Positions 20,701 to 28,474 of a stretch of 64,000 nt of DNA are shown here, one piece after another. Positions within the stretch are counted from its first letter, which is position 1, and each line of letters starts with the position of its first letter. The notes beneath the pieces were generated by a model that ran no database searches, was not told the DNA's origin, and saw only the letters and a list, made by a program, of their open reading frames with translations. The DNA lies in the NCBI RefSeq assembly GCF_025847275.1, contig NZ_JAOZEV010000003.1, forward strand, positions 310,001 to 374,000, written 5' to 3'. The position numbers and the translations under genes were made by a program. This DNA comes from Flavobacterium frigoritolerans (GTDB lineage: Bacteria; Bacteroidota; Bacteroidia; Flavobacteriales; Flavobacteriaceae).

Positions 20701-21457
20701 AATACCAATTTTTGTTCAAATCCTAAGTGGGAATACTAATGATGAATGGGCAGAGATGGCAAAAAGCCAAACTGATGATGGTAGAAGAGGCCATTTATAC
20801 TCTAGAGGTGTCGTAACTTCTGTAAAAAGTGTCATAGTAGGCGGTACACTTATTACAAAACTACCTGAGTTGGCAGATGACTTAGTAGGTAAAATTAAAA
20901 CCGTTAAAGGTGTTATTCAAAGTCTTAAACATTTTGATATTGCTGGAGAATTTGCCAAAGGAAAAAATGTTGTACTAAATACTATTGAATGGGGGACTAA
21001 AAGCTTCAAATTGAAATGGGAGAGAGTAGGTAATAAAATTACTTTTGGGGACAGAAGTGATTTAGCAAAAATTTTAGGAACTACTGATAACATCGAAGCT
21101 CATCATATAATGCCCTGGAAAATATGTGAAGGTCATGAAATTGTACAATTGGCTGCCTTAGATGGATTTCATCCTAATTTAGTTGAAAATGGTATTGGAT
21201 TAGAAAAATATACTAAACTAGTAGGAGAAGGTATGCATGGTAATCATCCAGCATACGATGCTTATATAAAAGATCGATTAACTAAATATGCATCTAGTCA
21301 CCCAAATCTGACTCCTAATGAAGCTAATGTATTTTTACAAAAAGAATTAATCCCTGAATTAAAGACTTACATTACAAATGCCAAAAACACCGAATTGAAC
21401 TTGAATCAATATTTTAAACAAATAGTAAATAAAAATGCAAACGTAATAGGTTATTAA
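17738..21457 (+). CDS. Surface protein with C-terminal AHH nuclease toxin domain
   Basis: The 1239-aa protein begins with a signal peptide (about residues 1-24) and a domain starting LYPVQLTPIFNSPYSVKISD, tentatively the TANFOR-like N-terminal region of Bacteroidota surface proteins. A fibronectin type III domain lies near residues 288-378, and a coiled-coil-like helical stretch (DIVNDITDLIDSLSNAIDGL) near 475-550. A long unassigned middle region follows. The last 130 residues form an AHH-type HNH/endonuclease VII-fold nuclease: IEAHHIMPWKICEG with His 1122-1123, then FHPNLVENGIGLEKY and GMHGNHPAYDAYI. A long shared carrier with a nuclease at the very end is the layout of a polymorphic toxin. 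It has no T9SS tail of its own. The gene 2 bases downstream is its likely immunity gene. Confidence 0.85.
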   Translation: MKKLFKNIFLFLAFLLWSLDGSAQLYPVQLTPIFNSPYSVKISDYATSMETKMQLLIHPTDISISQRQVRLKLYIQGNGINIQTSDYVQGQRPIFINGGELQTLTNIDISALFRLENMQGITALQYANPLPEGMYSFCFEMYDFITNQKISQKSCASLYLILNDPPLLNTPQRNEQIAATEFPNILFTWTPRQINATNVSYKYELKQITDPNIDPQFGFMMVPLLHEETLFGTALLYNLAMPTLTPGMRYAWRVKAISTTGLSENAVFKNDGYSEIFSFKYTGQCLAPTFPLSEAQGPQNVRITWQGVPQHTRYQIQYKKQGVTNARWFSANSLNTQSLLSNLEPGVTYEFRVGSSCDPVMDGIQSFTYSSINTFTTPTQTNGVPAYNCGITPNISIKNQNPITNLIESETFTAGDFPVKIVELRGKSPYSGKGYIIVPYLGETKIAVTFDNIFINTDYQLIGGIVETSYDPTEKNIVDPKDIVNDITDLIDSLSNAIDGLKDILSKDKIDNLEEINKNWTEYAETIDKNTQLLVERGNLPQNIKDEITKTSGNTFLVSNDKARPPTLEDFPEAKKEVATIDNIVKSIKETEDGLKNLVAILKNLDTDAFIKCKQCEEQKTEKLGGFDGSSGGIRTFSYYKKAYVCLIASLKEGKEISVLTDNLSAADKTIKATPEIADLVEATKTAFNNKQDILAVIGINNELVSCEVIYPFSKEVCGGKYVVDNKMLLDVSKELEKCYYSDYEPKLIAGVLKEISKSSRNNQGIEFIKGGKVYKLNGKGEVELVKNPLTDEDIRNGKWTDGTVDVKIRVAQSKDGIFQYQAVGIRNNLAVTNGKTANLKYLSAHIENQGNAFFQKYKVNQADLTPAKAGVNLNKDNEVFADGKKIALDNNASFFKISSEGIGLLNTFLQTALVEEPTYLASTENSATIHAPGLVTGTVESGATVVTDITSLCSMVYDLSTDEKTRTEMYTGLVKLKDEVKDDPSGVIPIFVQILSGNTNDEWAEMAKSQTDDGRRGHLYSRGVVTSVKSVIVGGTLITKLPELADDLVGKIKTVKGVIQSLKHFDIAGEFAKGKNVVLNTIEWGTKSFKLKWERVGNKITFGDRSDLAKILGTTDNIEAHHIMPWKICEGHEIVQLAALDGFHPNLVENGIGLEKYTKLVGEGMHGNHPAYDAYIKDRLTKYASSHPNLTPNEANVFLQKELIPELKTYITNAKNTELNLNQYFKQIVNKNANVIGY

Positions 21458-21459
21458 TT

Positions 21460-22110
21460 ATGAAATATTTCAATTTGACAACGTCTAATGACCTAGACGT
21501 TATAGGTTATTACCCTCAGGTATCAAATACAGAAAATAATCTTTTTGGTTCTCCATTTTCTCCGAAAAGAATTAATTATGGAGAAATACCAGAGGAAATC
21601 CCTTATTTGGGATTACAATTTAACAAGGATGCAAAAATGACAGATTTACTGGCAACATATAATCCGTATTTTGGATTTCTTGTTAGTGAAAAATTTAAGA
21701 ATATTGCTTCAAATTTTCACCTGCCTCCACATAAATTCTATCCCATTAAAATAGTTCGAGAGGATTATTTATTGGATTATTTCTGGTTTAATTTTTATGA
21801 TGATTTATTCAATTTTATTGATTTAAAAAAATCAACAATAGAGATTTATCATAAATTTAATTTCAATGTTTTAGATGCCGTATCTGTTGGCAATAAAGAA
21901 AATTTTGAAAAAATCAATTCCAATTTAGACTTTGAAAAAAGTATTCGATTAAAAGAGCTGTTTTTAGATAATAATTTTCCAAAGTATGATATTATGACAA
22001 ATAATATTATTGGAAGTGGAAGTTTTATCTCTGAAATTTTAATGGACTCTTTAAATAAAAATAACATTACAGGTTTTCTTGCTACTCCATCTGATATTAT
22101 TAAATGTTAA
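21460..22110 (+). CDS. Imm11-like immunity protein
   Basis: The 216-aa cytosolic protein (no signal peptide, no membrane span) resembles the Imm11 (DUF1629) immunity family. It has a C-terminal half rich in aromatic residues and an IVREDYLLDYFWFNFYDD segment near residues 105-122, the family's usual YYLLNxL-like region. It starts 2 bases after the AHH toxin gene, exactly where the cognate immunity gene is expected. It would bind and block the nuclease in the producing cell. The family match is moderate; the immunity role is inferred mainly from position. Confidence 0.7.
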   Translation: MKYFNLTTSNDLDVIGYYPQVSNTENNLFGSPFSPKRINYGEIPEEIPYLGLQFNKDAKMTDLLATYNPYFGFLVSEKFKNIASNFHLPPHKFYPIKIVREDYLLDYFWFNFYDDLFNFIDLKKSTIEIYHKFNFNVLDAVSVGNKENFEKINSNLDFEKSIRLKELFLDNNFPKYDIMTNNIIGSGSFISEILMDSLNKNNITGFLATPSDIIKC

Positions 22111-22111
22111 G

Positions 22112-22207
22112 AAGTACTTAAGGAACATGCATCCAGCTAAATTCCCAGGCAAACATCAAGGAGGAATACATGGGGCAGGTTCACCCGCAAGAGAATTATT
22201 TAAATAA
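22112..22207 (+). pseudogene. Toxin C-terminal tail remnant
   Basis: An in-frame stretch without a proper start ends at the stop TAA 22205-22207. It reads MHPAKFPGKHQGGIHGAGS and then PARELFK. Such His/Gly-rich ends are seen at the C-termini of polymorphic toxins, but I cannot name the family. It follows the Imm11-like gene and is followed after 6 bases by a SUKH-type immunity gene, so it is probably the last piece of a displaced toxin cassette. Confidence 0.5.
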
Positions 22208-22213
22208 AGGTTT

Positions 22214-22646
22214 ATGAGATATAAAAAAGAAATAGATTATTTGAAAAAAAAATAATCTATTAGAGGACAATAGAGATATTGTTTCTGAAAAAGAAGTTTT
22301 AGAGATAAAAAAATTTAGGGATAATATTCCTGAGGAATTCATAGATTTTCTTAAAGAAATTGAAGGAGGACAGTTTAAGAATTCTCAATATGAAATTAAA
22401 AATTTTGTATTTGATTTTTATGAAATTGGGTTGGAAAATGATTATGTCGTTGATGAAAACATTGTTTTGTTTGGAAATAGTTTTGGAGGAGATTTTATTG
22501 GTTTCGATTTATCCAAATCTAATCCAACAGTTGTTGAAATTGATCATGTTTCAGGAGAAGTTTTTGATACAAACAAGTCATTTGTAGAGTTCTTTAGAGA
22601 AGATTTAGGAATAGCATTTTTATACAATTCAAAAAACGTTTTTTAA
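22214..22646 (+). pseudogene. SUKH (SMI1/KNR4) immunity gene with poly-A frameshift
   Basis: An ATG at 22214 opens MRYKKEIDYLKKK and then hits TAA after a run of nine A (22244-22252). If the run had eight A, the frame would continue without a stop to TAA 22644-22646, giving about 143 residues. These have the SUKH hallmarks IPEEFIDFLKEIEGG, FDFYEIG, NIVLFGNSFGGDFIGFDL and a C-terminal KSFVEFFRE. The second half is clearly similar to the intact SUKH gene at 23511. It is either a decayed gene, a slippage-controlled gene or a sequencing error in the homopolymer. Its place after a toxin-tail remnant marks it as an orphan immunity gene. Confidence 0.75.
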
Positions 22647-22856
22647 ATTATACAAAAAAAGAATGTTATTCAAATAGCAGTAAATAGAGGAATGATTCAT
22701 AATGAAATCTTAACAAGTCAGGGTTTCGTAACCGAATTAGAACTTCAATTACTAATGAGAAATAACTCGTGGTATCAAAAATGTAATTTTTCATGAGGCG
22801 GGAAAAGTTTTAGATACTCAGGAAATAGGACTAAAAGGAATTAAATATATTAGGAC
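22647..22856 (+). pseudogene. Probable toxin or immunity gene remnant
   Basis: Two overlapping reading frames share this gap. The first runs from 22647 and includes RGMIHNEILTSQGFVTELEL until TGA 22794-22796. The second opens after a stop at 22756 and reads ITRGIKNVIFHEAGKVL, then DTQEIGLKGIKYIRTM, in frame with the gene at 22858. A frameshift near 22756 would join them into one protein. I do not recognise the family. The context (between two immunity-type genes) suggests another decayed toxin tail. Confidence 0.4.
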
Positions 22857-22857
22857 A

Positions 22858-23190
22858 ATGATGAATACAATAGAAAAAATATTAGATAAAAGAGTTATAG
22901 GAACTTACTACAATTTCATTGAGAAGACTCTAACAATTTCTTTTGAAAGAGATTTTGTTCTTAAATTTTATGACTGTGCAATTATTTTTGATTTAGGCAT
23001 AGTCGGTCATATTGTTACTTTTATTTCAAGCAATAGTACACTAGGAATTACTCATGAGCTAAAAAAAATGGACAAAGACCCGGACGACTATAACTTTTTA
23101 TTAATAAGTCGGGATATAAAAGATTATCATAACAAAAATGAAATCCTTATTGCATATAAAACGTTAGAATTTAAAAATTCTGTCATATAG
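22858..23190 (+). CDS. Small protein of the immunity array, unknown family
   Basis: The 110-aa cytosolic protein begins MMNTIEKILDKRVIGTYYNF and has no signal peptide, membrane span or cysteine-based motif. It reads as a small alpha/beta protein with strands such as LTISFERDFVLKFYDC and HIVTFISSNS. The frame is open for about 100 bases upstream of this ATG, so the true start may be earlier, or the gene may be fused to a remnant. Its position between toxin-tail remnants suggests an orphan immunity protein; no direct family evidence supports this. Confidence 0.45.
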   Translation: MMNTIEKILDKRVIGTYYNFIEKTLTISFERDFVLKFYDCAIIFDLGIVGHIVTFISSNSTLGITHELKKMDKDPDDYNFLLISRDIKDYHNKNEILIAYKTLEFKNSVI

Positions 23191-23510
23191 ATGATGTTAC
23201 TTTTCGAGTATCTCTTTTTTTAAAAAATAGTTTTCTCAAATCTAATTAATCATAGATAATAAAGTAGGAATTCCCCCCTCCTTAATTAATAATAAATTAA
23301 ATTACGGCTAGATATGTAAGAATTCCAACAATAAATGATTTCAAAATATTTTTTGGAAATGGCAAATTACCAAGACGCATTTTTTCTCAACAATGGCTCA
23401 GAAATAATTGATAAAAAAGTTATAACTGACTTAAGGTAATTTTCAATCAAGAAGATGTTTAGAGATGATTATGAATAAGATAGAACTTAAACATTACAAA
23501 AAAATGCAAT
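23191..23510 (+). other. 320-base gap with a toxin-tail remnant
   Basis: Most of the gap is AT-rich DNA without a gene. An open stretch from 23301 to the stop TGA 23409-23411 reads RIPTINDFKIFFGNGKLP and then RRIFSQQWLRNN. This compact, start-less end looks like the C-terminus of a larger protein. Lying upstream of the SUKH gene at 23511, it fits a third toxin-tail remnant, though about 100 bases separate the two. A second frame (MANYQDAFFLNNG) overlaps it and is less protein-like. Confidence 0.4.
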
Positions 23511-23948
23511 ATGAATTTTAAAACTGAAAAAGATTTTCTCAGTAAGCATGAAAAATCAGACGACGTTTCAAATACAAAACAAATGGTTACAAGTCCCCAT
23601 TTGAATAAGCTTAAAGAAGAATATTCAAATATCCCTGAAGATTATTTGTTTTATTTGTCAGAAATAGGTGCCGGAAGTATTCGAGAATGTCAATTCAAGG
23701 TACAATCTTATTTATTTGATTTCAAGGACATCGATTTGGATGACATCTATAATATAAAAGAGGGGATCAAATTCTTTGGTGACAATTTCAGTGGAGATTT
23801 TGCTGGTTTTGATTTATCTAAAAATAATGATGAGGTCATAGAATTCTGGCATGATTCGGAACAATTTTATTATACGAAAATGACTTTCAGAGAATACATT
23901 AGAGAGAAAATGTTAATGGACATAAATGGTAACGACTTAAAACAATAA
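23511..23948 (+). CDS. SUKH (SMI1/KNR4) family immunity protein
   Basis: The 145-aa protein is a SUKH-fold protein: LKEEYSNIPEDYLFYLSEIG near residues 33-52, YLFDFKDIDL, FFGDNFSGDFAGFDLSKN, and a C-terminal FREYIREKM. SUKH proteins commonly neutralise nuclease toxins in polymorphic toxin systems. It is a diverged copy of the frameshifted gene at 22214 (compare GDNFSGDFAGFDLSK with GNSFGGDFIGFDLSK). No matching full toxin is next to it, so it is an orphan immunity gene that could protect against neighbouring strains. Confidence 0.8.
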   Translation: MNFKTEKDFLSKHEKSDDVSNTKQMVTSPHLNKLKEEYSNIPEDYLFYLSEIGAGSIRECQFKVQSYLFDFKDIDLDDIYNIKEGIKFFGDNFSGDFAGFDLSKNNDEVIEFWHDSEQFYYTKMTFREYIREKMLMDINGNDLKQ

Positions 23949-24012
23949 AACAAAATACATTCTAGATTAAAACTTAAATACCACAAGAATTAAATCTTAA
24001 AATTAAAGAAAA

Positions 24013-25344
24013 ATGAAAAAAAAAATTGCCCTGATCGTTCTATTACAACTTTCGCTATTGTTTACTAATTGCAGCTCAGATTCTGAAGATAAATCTACTA
24101 CAGTAACACCACCTGTTGTAGAAATCGTTAAGACTGCAAAAATTAACTCTTACTCCAAAGACTATGGAACTACGGGAGAAACAATAACCGTGAAAGGAGA
24201 GAATTTTACAGATAAAGTAAGCGATATGAAAATAACTTTTGATGGTACGCCTGCAACAATACTTTCGTCTACTGTCAGCGAGATATCATTTACACTACCA
24301 TCTACAGAAAAACTAGTACCAACATTAGTTCTAACAATTGTAAACAGAACAGTAATTAATGATGTAAAAAACACATATAATGGCAACATTGGTATTTTAC
24401 CAATTCCATCAACTACGGGTTGGTTTACCATTCCACTTGATAGAAAGAATGATTCAAAAATTCCACGCATACAAATGTTAAGTGATAAAATTTTATACTA
24501 CACCCAAAGTGGTTCACGTCTCTCTAGAACTTTAGATGGAGGTATTACTTGGACAGATTGGGCCAATAATGGTTTTGGTGCTGGATTTCATGCAACTATA
24601 AATGATGAAGGATGGTGTCATACTGGTTTTGGAATTTCTAAAATAGCAGTAGGTGGATATCTTGGTATTGATGAATTTGGGAATTTTGGAAGTAATTCTG
24701 TAGCTACTTCTTATAGTATGTATGTGGATTCCAATATGAAAGATGGAACAATAATTACACAAAGAGGCGTTGTTTTTACAACAGTAAATGGAATTGATTT
24801 TAATAAAATTTATGAGATCGAGGTACAAAATTCTAATGAAATCAACATCTTTAACTCAACAGAACTTGATAATGATCATATTTGGGCTATTGGATATAAA
24901 AATATAAAAGATGCAAATGGATTTTCTGGAAACCGCCCTTTTATCTTATTCAAAAACAATACCGCAGATGGTTGGAAAGAGTATCCTTTTGTAAAGGAAA
25001 ATTCAGGTTATTACGCCAGAGAAATTTGCTTTGCTGATTCAGAAAATGGCTTTCTTTTAGTCGATAAATATTTAAGTACTTTATTAGATGTTAAATTATT
25101 TAAAACCACTAATGGAGGTGACTCTTGGTCGCAAGTTTACAACGGAGAAAAATTTACGAAATTTACTTTTAAAGATGCAAACACAGGTTGGGCAATCCTA
25201 GATAATAAAATTTATAAAACTACAGATGGTGCTAGTACTTGGGTACTTGATTACACTCACGACCAACCTATTCGTAATATCTCTTATAAAAACAATGTCG
25301 TTTGGGCATTTTCTACAGATAAGATAATCAAACGCTATTTGTAA
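24013..25344 (+). CDS. Lipoprotein with IPT/TIG domain and YCF48/BNR-like propeller
   Basis: The 443-aa protein has a lipoprotein signal (LLFTNC, Cys near residue 20) and an acidic linker. An IPT/TIG immunoglobulin-like domain spans about residues 43-115 (GETITVKGENFTDKVSDMKI). The rest, from about 130, has repeated LSRTLDGGITWTDW, FKTTNGGDSWSQVY and YKTTDGASTWVLDY units, which are BNR/YCF48-type beta-propeller blades. It is a cell-envelope protein, probably for binding. It lies between the immunity array and the PKD lipoprotein in the same direction, but with its own spacing. Confidence 0.8.
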   Translation: MKKKIALIVLLQLSLLFTNCSSDSEDKSTTVTPPVVEIVKTAKINSYSKDYGTTGETITVKGENFTDKVSDMKITFDGTPATILSSTVSEISFTLPSTEKLVPTLVLTIVNRTVINDVKNTYNGNIGILPIPSTTGWFTIPLDRKNDSKIPRIQMLSDKILYYTQSGSRLSRTLDGGITWTDWANNGFGAGFHATINDEGWCHTGFGISKIAVGGYLGIDEFGNFGSNSVATSYSMYVDSNMKDGTIITQRGVVFTTVNGIDFNKIYEIEVQNSNEINIFNSTELDNDHIWAIGYKNIKDANGFSGNRPFILFKNNTADGWKEYPFVKENSGYYAREICFADSENGFLLVDKYLSTLLDVKLFKTTNGGDSWSQVYNGEKFTKFTFKDANTGWAILDNKIYKTTDGASTWVLDYTHDQPIRNISYKNNVVWAFSTDKIIKRYL

Positions 25345-25377
25345 TTAGCAGATAATTACAAAAAAATCAGATTAAAA

Positions 25378-25407
25378 AACACTACATCTTTTCACAGATG
25401 TAGTGTT
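25378..25407. other. Intergenic hairpin
   Basis: A 12-bp stem (AACACTACATCT with AGATGTAGTGTT) has a 6-base loop. On the plus strand no T-run follows; an A-run precedes it, so a terminator shape exists only on the minus strand, where no gene lies. It could act as a processing or partial termination site between the two lipoprotein genes. Confidence 0.5.
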
Positions 25408-25422
25408 CAAAAATACAATTTA

Positions 25423-26763
25423 ATGAAGAAAACTTTACTTTTATTACTCTTATTGATAATTACTTCTTGTTATAAAGAAACGTTCATTGCTATTGAAGGA
25501 GATTTTACAACTTCTTATGTAAGTGGGGATCAATCGGTTCCTGTTATCATAAAAATTGACAGTAAAATCACTGGAGCAGACACCTACCACTGGGAATTTG
25601 AAGGTGGTAATCCAAGCACTTCTAAGGACAAAAATCCTGGAGAAGTTTTGTACGCTAACCAAGGAACGTATACCATAACGGTAACCATGACCAATGTAGA
25701 TGGTGAAAGCAAAAAAATCAGCAAAACAGTTGTCATAAAAGAAGGAATAACAATTCAGTTTTCGCATCAAATTGTAACAAGTAATTATTCTCCACTAGAG
25801 GTTGCAATAACCAATACCACACCTGGTGAGGGACTTATTTTTAAGTGGGATTTCCAAGGTGGAATACCTGCCAATTTCTCAGGAAAAACACCTCCTAATG
25901 TTATTTTCACGGAACCGGGAGATCATACAATCAGCCTAACAGTTTCTAACGGATTTGAAAACCAAACTGAGACGCAAACAGTAACGGTCGCTCCTCATTT
26001 GATTTCTTCGTTTACTTATACTCCTAATTTTGAGGATGACGATTACCAATCTCCAGTCACTATTAATTTCAAAAACCAATCTGCAAGTGCTATGCAGTAC
26101 AATTGGACTTTTCAGGGAGGTAATCCAGCCACCTCAACAGCCGAAAATCCAGTGATCACATTTTCTAATCCAGGACAACATTTGGTTACACTCGTAGCAT
26201 CTAACGGTAAGGTCAGTCAATCTTTTTCTAGCACTATTACAGTTGATCCAGACACCAATCTAAGAGTACTAAACGATATAAAGATTGGCATAAATTCAGC
26301 ACATTCTAACAATGTCGGAGCCATGTTCTCTACAATAACAAGACAGGTATATAAGGCAGGTGAGGTCAACAATCAAAACAGTAGTTTAATAGATATTGCT
26401 TTTCAAGGTCTGAACAGCAACTTTACATATAATAAGTTTATCTCTCCCGATCAGGTTAGTAATTATGGATTTCTGTCCTTAAACAACGCACAGAAAACCA
26501 TTTTCATCAATTCACAAGGGGGATGCAACTGTGGGTTGAATTTTACCGAAACACAATTTGATGCAATGACAAATGACGTTCCGCTACAAGCTATGAATAT
26601 AATCTATAGTGCTGGTGGCGCGCAAGAATTTGGATTTACCTATCCTAAAGTAGTATTATTCAAGACACAAGATGGTCGCAAGGGAGCTATTAAGATTAAG
26701 AATATGGTCAAAAATGGAGCCAATTCTTATATTTTATGTGATATAAAAGTACAAAAGCAATAA
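25423..26763 (+). CDS. Lipoprotein with three PKD domains
   Basis: The 446-aa protein has a short lipoprotein signal (LLIITSC, Cys near residue 16). Three PKD-type domains follow, near residues 28-108, 112-190 and 195-275. Each has the pattern YHWEFEGGNPSTS ... GTYTITVTMTN; the later ones have FKWDFQGGIPANFSG and YNWTFQGGNPATS. The C-terminal 170 residues form a separate domain with GGCNCGLNFTETQFD. It is probably an outer-membrane-anchored surface protein. Its stop overlaps the start of the barrel gene by one base (TAATG), so the two are co-expressed and probably work together. Confidence 0.82.
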   Translation: MKKTLLLLLLLIITSCYKETFIAIEGDFTTSYVSGDQSVPVIIKIDSKITGADTYHWEFEGGNPSTSKDKNPGEVLYANQGTYTITVTMTNVDGESKKISKTVVIKEGITIQFSHQIVTSNYSPLEVAITNTTPGEGLIFKWDFQGGIPANFSGKTPPNVIFTEPGDHTISLTVSNGFENQTETQTVTVAPHLISSFTYTPNFEDDDYQSPVTINFKNQSASAMQYNWTFQGGNPATSTAENPVITFSNPGQHLVTLVASNGKVSQSFSSTITVDPDTNLRVLNDIKIGINSAHSNNVGAMFSTITRQVYKAGEVNNQNSSLIDIAFQGLNSNFTYNKFISPDQVSNYGFLSLNNAQKTIFINSQGGCNCGLNFTETQFDAMTNDVPLQAMNIIYSAGGAQEFGFTYPKVVLFKTQDGRKGAIKIKNMVKNGANSYILCDIKVQKQ

Positions 26764-28472
26764 TGGAAGTAGTCAAGAAGAATAATTTATTTGGGATACT
26801 GATTATTTTTATTTTATTACTAATAAGTAGTAATGGATATTCACAAGAGGTAGATTTAGAGAGTTTTTACAAACCTAATTTTAAGGTTACTGGAGGGGTT
26901 AGTGCTAATACTATCTTTTATGGTTCAAATACAAATAGTTCTCGTGAACCATTTACTTATGTACTTTCGGGGAACCTAAATGTGAGTGCGTTCAATTTTA
27001 CGATGCCAATATTTTATAGCATTACCAACCAAGGGAAAGACTTGGGGTATACAGCTCCTTTTGATTTCAATCGTTTTTGCCTAATGCCAAAATACAAATG
27101 GGTGAAAGCCTATATAGGAAATGTAACTATGACATTCTCCCCTTACACTTTAAATGGATTTCCATTTAGAGGTGTTGGATTAGAACTTACTCCAAGAGGT
27201 CCATTTAAAATAAGCGTAATGGGAGGACAACTCTTAAAAGCTGTTAGTGAAACTGAAGGATTAGATGGTATTCCTGTATATCAACGTATGGGATATGGTA
27301 CAAAAATAGGGTACGAAAAAGAAAGATATAAAATAGGCTGGATTGGTTTTTATGCCAAAGATAATTACAGTTCATTAAACGCCGATTATATAGACAAAGG
27401 AGTTACTCCAAAAGAAAACTGGGTCAATAGTTTTACTTTCAATACTTCATTGGTGAAAAACCTAAATTTTAATGTGGAGTATGCCCTATCCGTACTTACA
27501 GATGACACAAGAGCTAAAAGCATTTCTAGTGGAAATTATAGAGATAAACTTTTTTCTGCCAAAGAAAATACCAGTTTTCTAAATGCGGTTAATGTTAGTT
27601 TTGATTATGCCATACAAAAAAGCAAGATAGGGTTAACATACGAACGCATTGACCCTAATTACAATACTTTAGGAGCTTTGTATTTTACAAATGATTTGGA
27701 GAATATTGCACTTCGTTTCTCACGTCCTTTTTATAAAGATAATATTAACGTAGCTGCTAGTCTTGGGTATCAAAGAGATGATTTAGTGAATCAGAAAAAA
27801 CAAAATACAAAAAGAATAGTAGGTTCTATAAACATGAATTACAAGATAACTGATCAGATTAATTTCACTGGTAGTTATTCTAATTTTTCTACTTACACCA
27901 ATAGAAAATTAGATCAGTTTGATTTGATCAACAATCCTAATGTGGTAGCAGCCGACACTTTAAATTACAGGCAATTGTCCCAAAACGCCAATCTTAATAT
28001 GTCCTATGCTTTTGGAAAAAAGAGAAACCAAAACTTAAATTTCAATTATAGTGTTGCAGGCCAAGCCAATGAGCAAGATGGAATAATAAGAAAAGGACAG
28101 GCTAGTTTGGTTCAGAATTACAATTTGGCACATTCTATAAATTTTATGTCCACAAAATTCGCATTGAATAGTTCGTTGAATTACACTAACAATACTGTTG
28201 GGCAATTTGATAATTCATCCATGGGAGCTTCTGTAGGGGTTTCTAAAAAAGTACTAAAAGAAAAAATGATTGCCAATTTCGGTTTGTTATACAACAATAC
28301 CCAAAGCCCAACGAATTCAAGTTCTGTATTTGGCGTCAAACTTAATAACAGTTATACCTTAATGAAAAAGCATATTTTTTCATTAAGCGCCATATCTATG
28401 TTTAGGAACTCCACAAACGCCCCGAATAACAATGATATTCTAATGAATTTAAATTATAATTATAGTTTCTGA
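26763..28472 (+). CDS. Outer-membrane beta-barrel protein of the island
   Basis: The 569-aa protein has an N-terminal signal (FGILIIFILLLISSNGYSQ). Its body alternates hydrophobic and polar residues with many aromatic residues at strand ends (NVSAFNFTMPIFYSITNQ, YKIGWIGFYAKDNYSSLNAD). It ends in tyrosine/asparagine-rich strands finishing LNYNYSF. A C-terminal Phe is typical of barrel assembly signals. No TonB box or plug domain is seen, so it is not a TonB transporter. It could anchor the surface proteins of the locus, as dedicated outer-membrane barrels do for other T9SS-linked surface systems; this is inference. Confidence 0.7.
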   Translation: MEVVKKNNLFGILIIFILLLISSNGYSQEVDLESFYKPNFKVTGGVSANTIFYGSNTNSSREPFTYVLSGNLNVSAFNFTMPIFYSITNQGKDLGYTAPFDFNRFCLMPKYKWVKAYIGNVTMTFSPYTLNGFPFRGVGLELTPRGPFKISVMGGQLLKAVSETEGLDGIPVYQRMGYGTKIGYEKERYKIGWIGFYAKDNYSSLNADYIDKGVTPKENWVNSFTFNTSLVKNLNFNVEYALSVLTDDTRAKSISSGNYRDKLFSAKENTSFLNAVNVSFDYAIQKSKIGLTYERIDPNYNTLGALYFTNDLENIALRFSRPFYKDNINVAASLGYQRDDLVNQKKQNTKRIVGSINMNYKITDQINFTGSYSNFSTYTNRKLDQFDLINNPNVVAADTLNYRQLSQNANLNMSYAFGKKRNQNLNFNYSVAGQANEQDGIIRKGQASLVQNYNLAHSINFMSTKFALNSSLNYTNNTVGQFDNSSMGASVGVSKKVLKEKMIANFGLLYNNTQSPTNSSSVFGVKLNNSYTLMKKHIFSLSAISMFRNSTNAPNNNDILMNLNYNYSF

Positions 28473-28474
28473 GT

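Noticed and set aside
24162-24828. Minus-strand ORFs inside the IPT/TIG lipoprotein gene
   Set aside because: They are shadows of the plus-strand gene, which has a signal peptide and clear domains.
25378-25407. Terminator after the IPT/TIG lipoprotein gene
   Set aside because: The hairpin has no T-run on the coding strand, so it is listed only as a hairpin.
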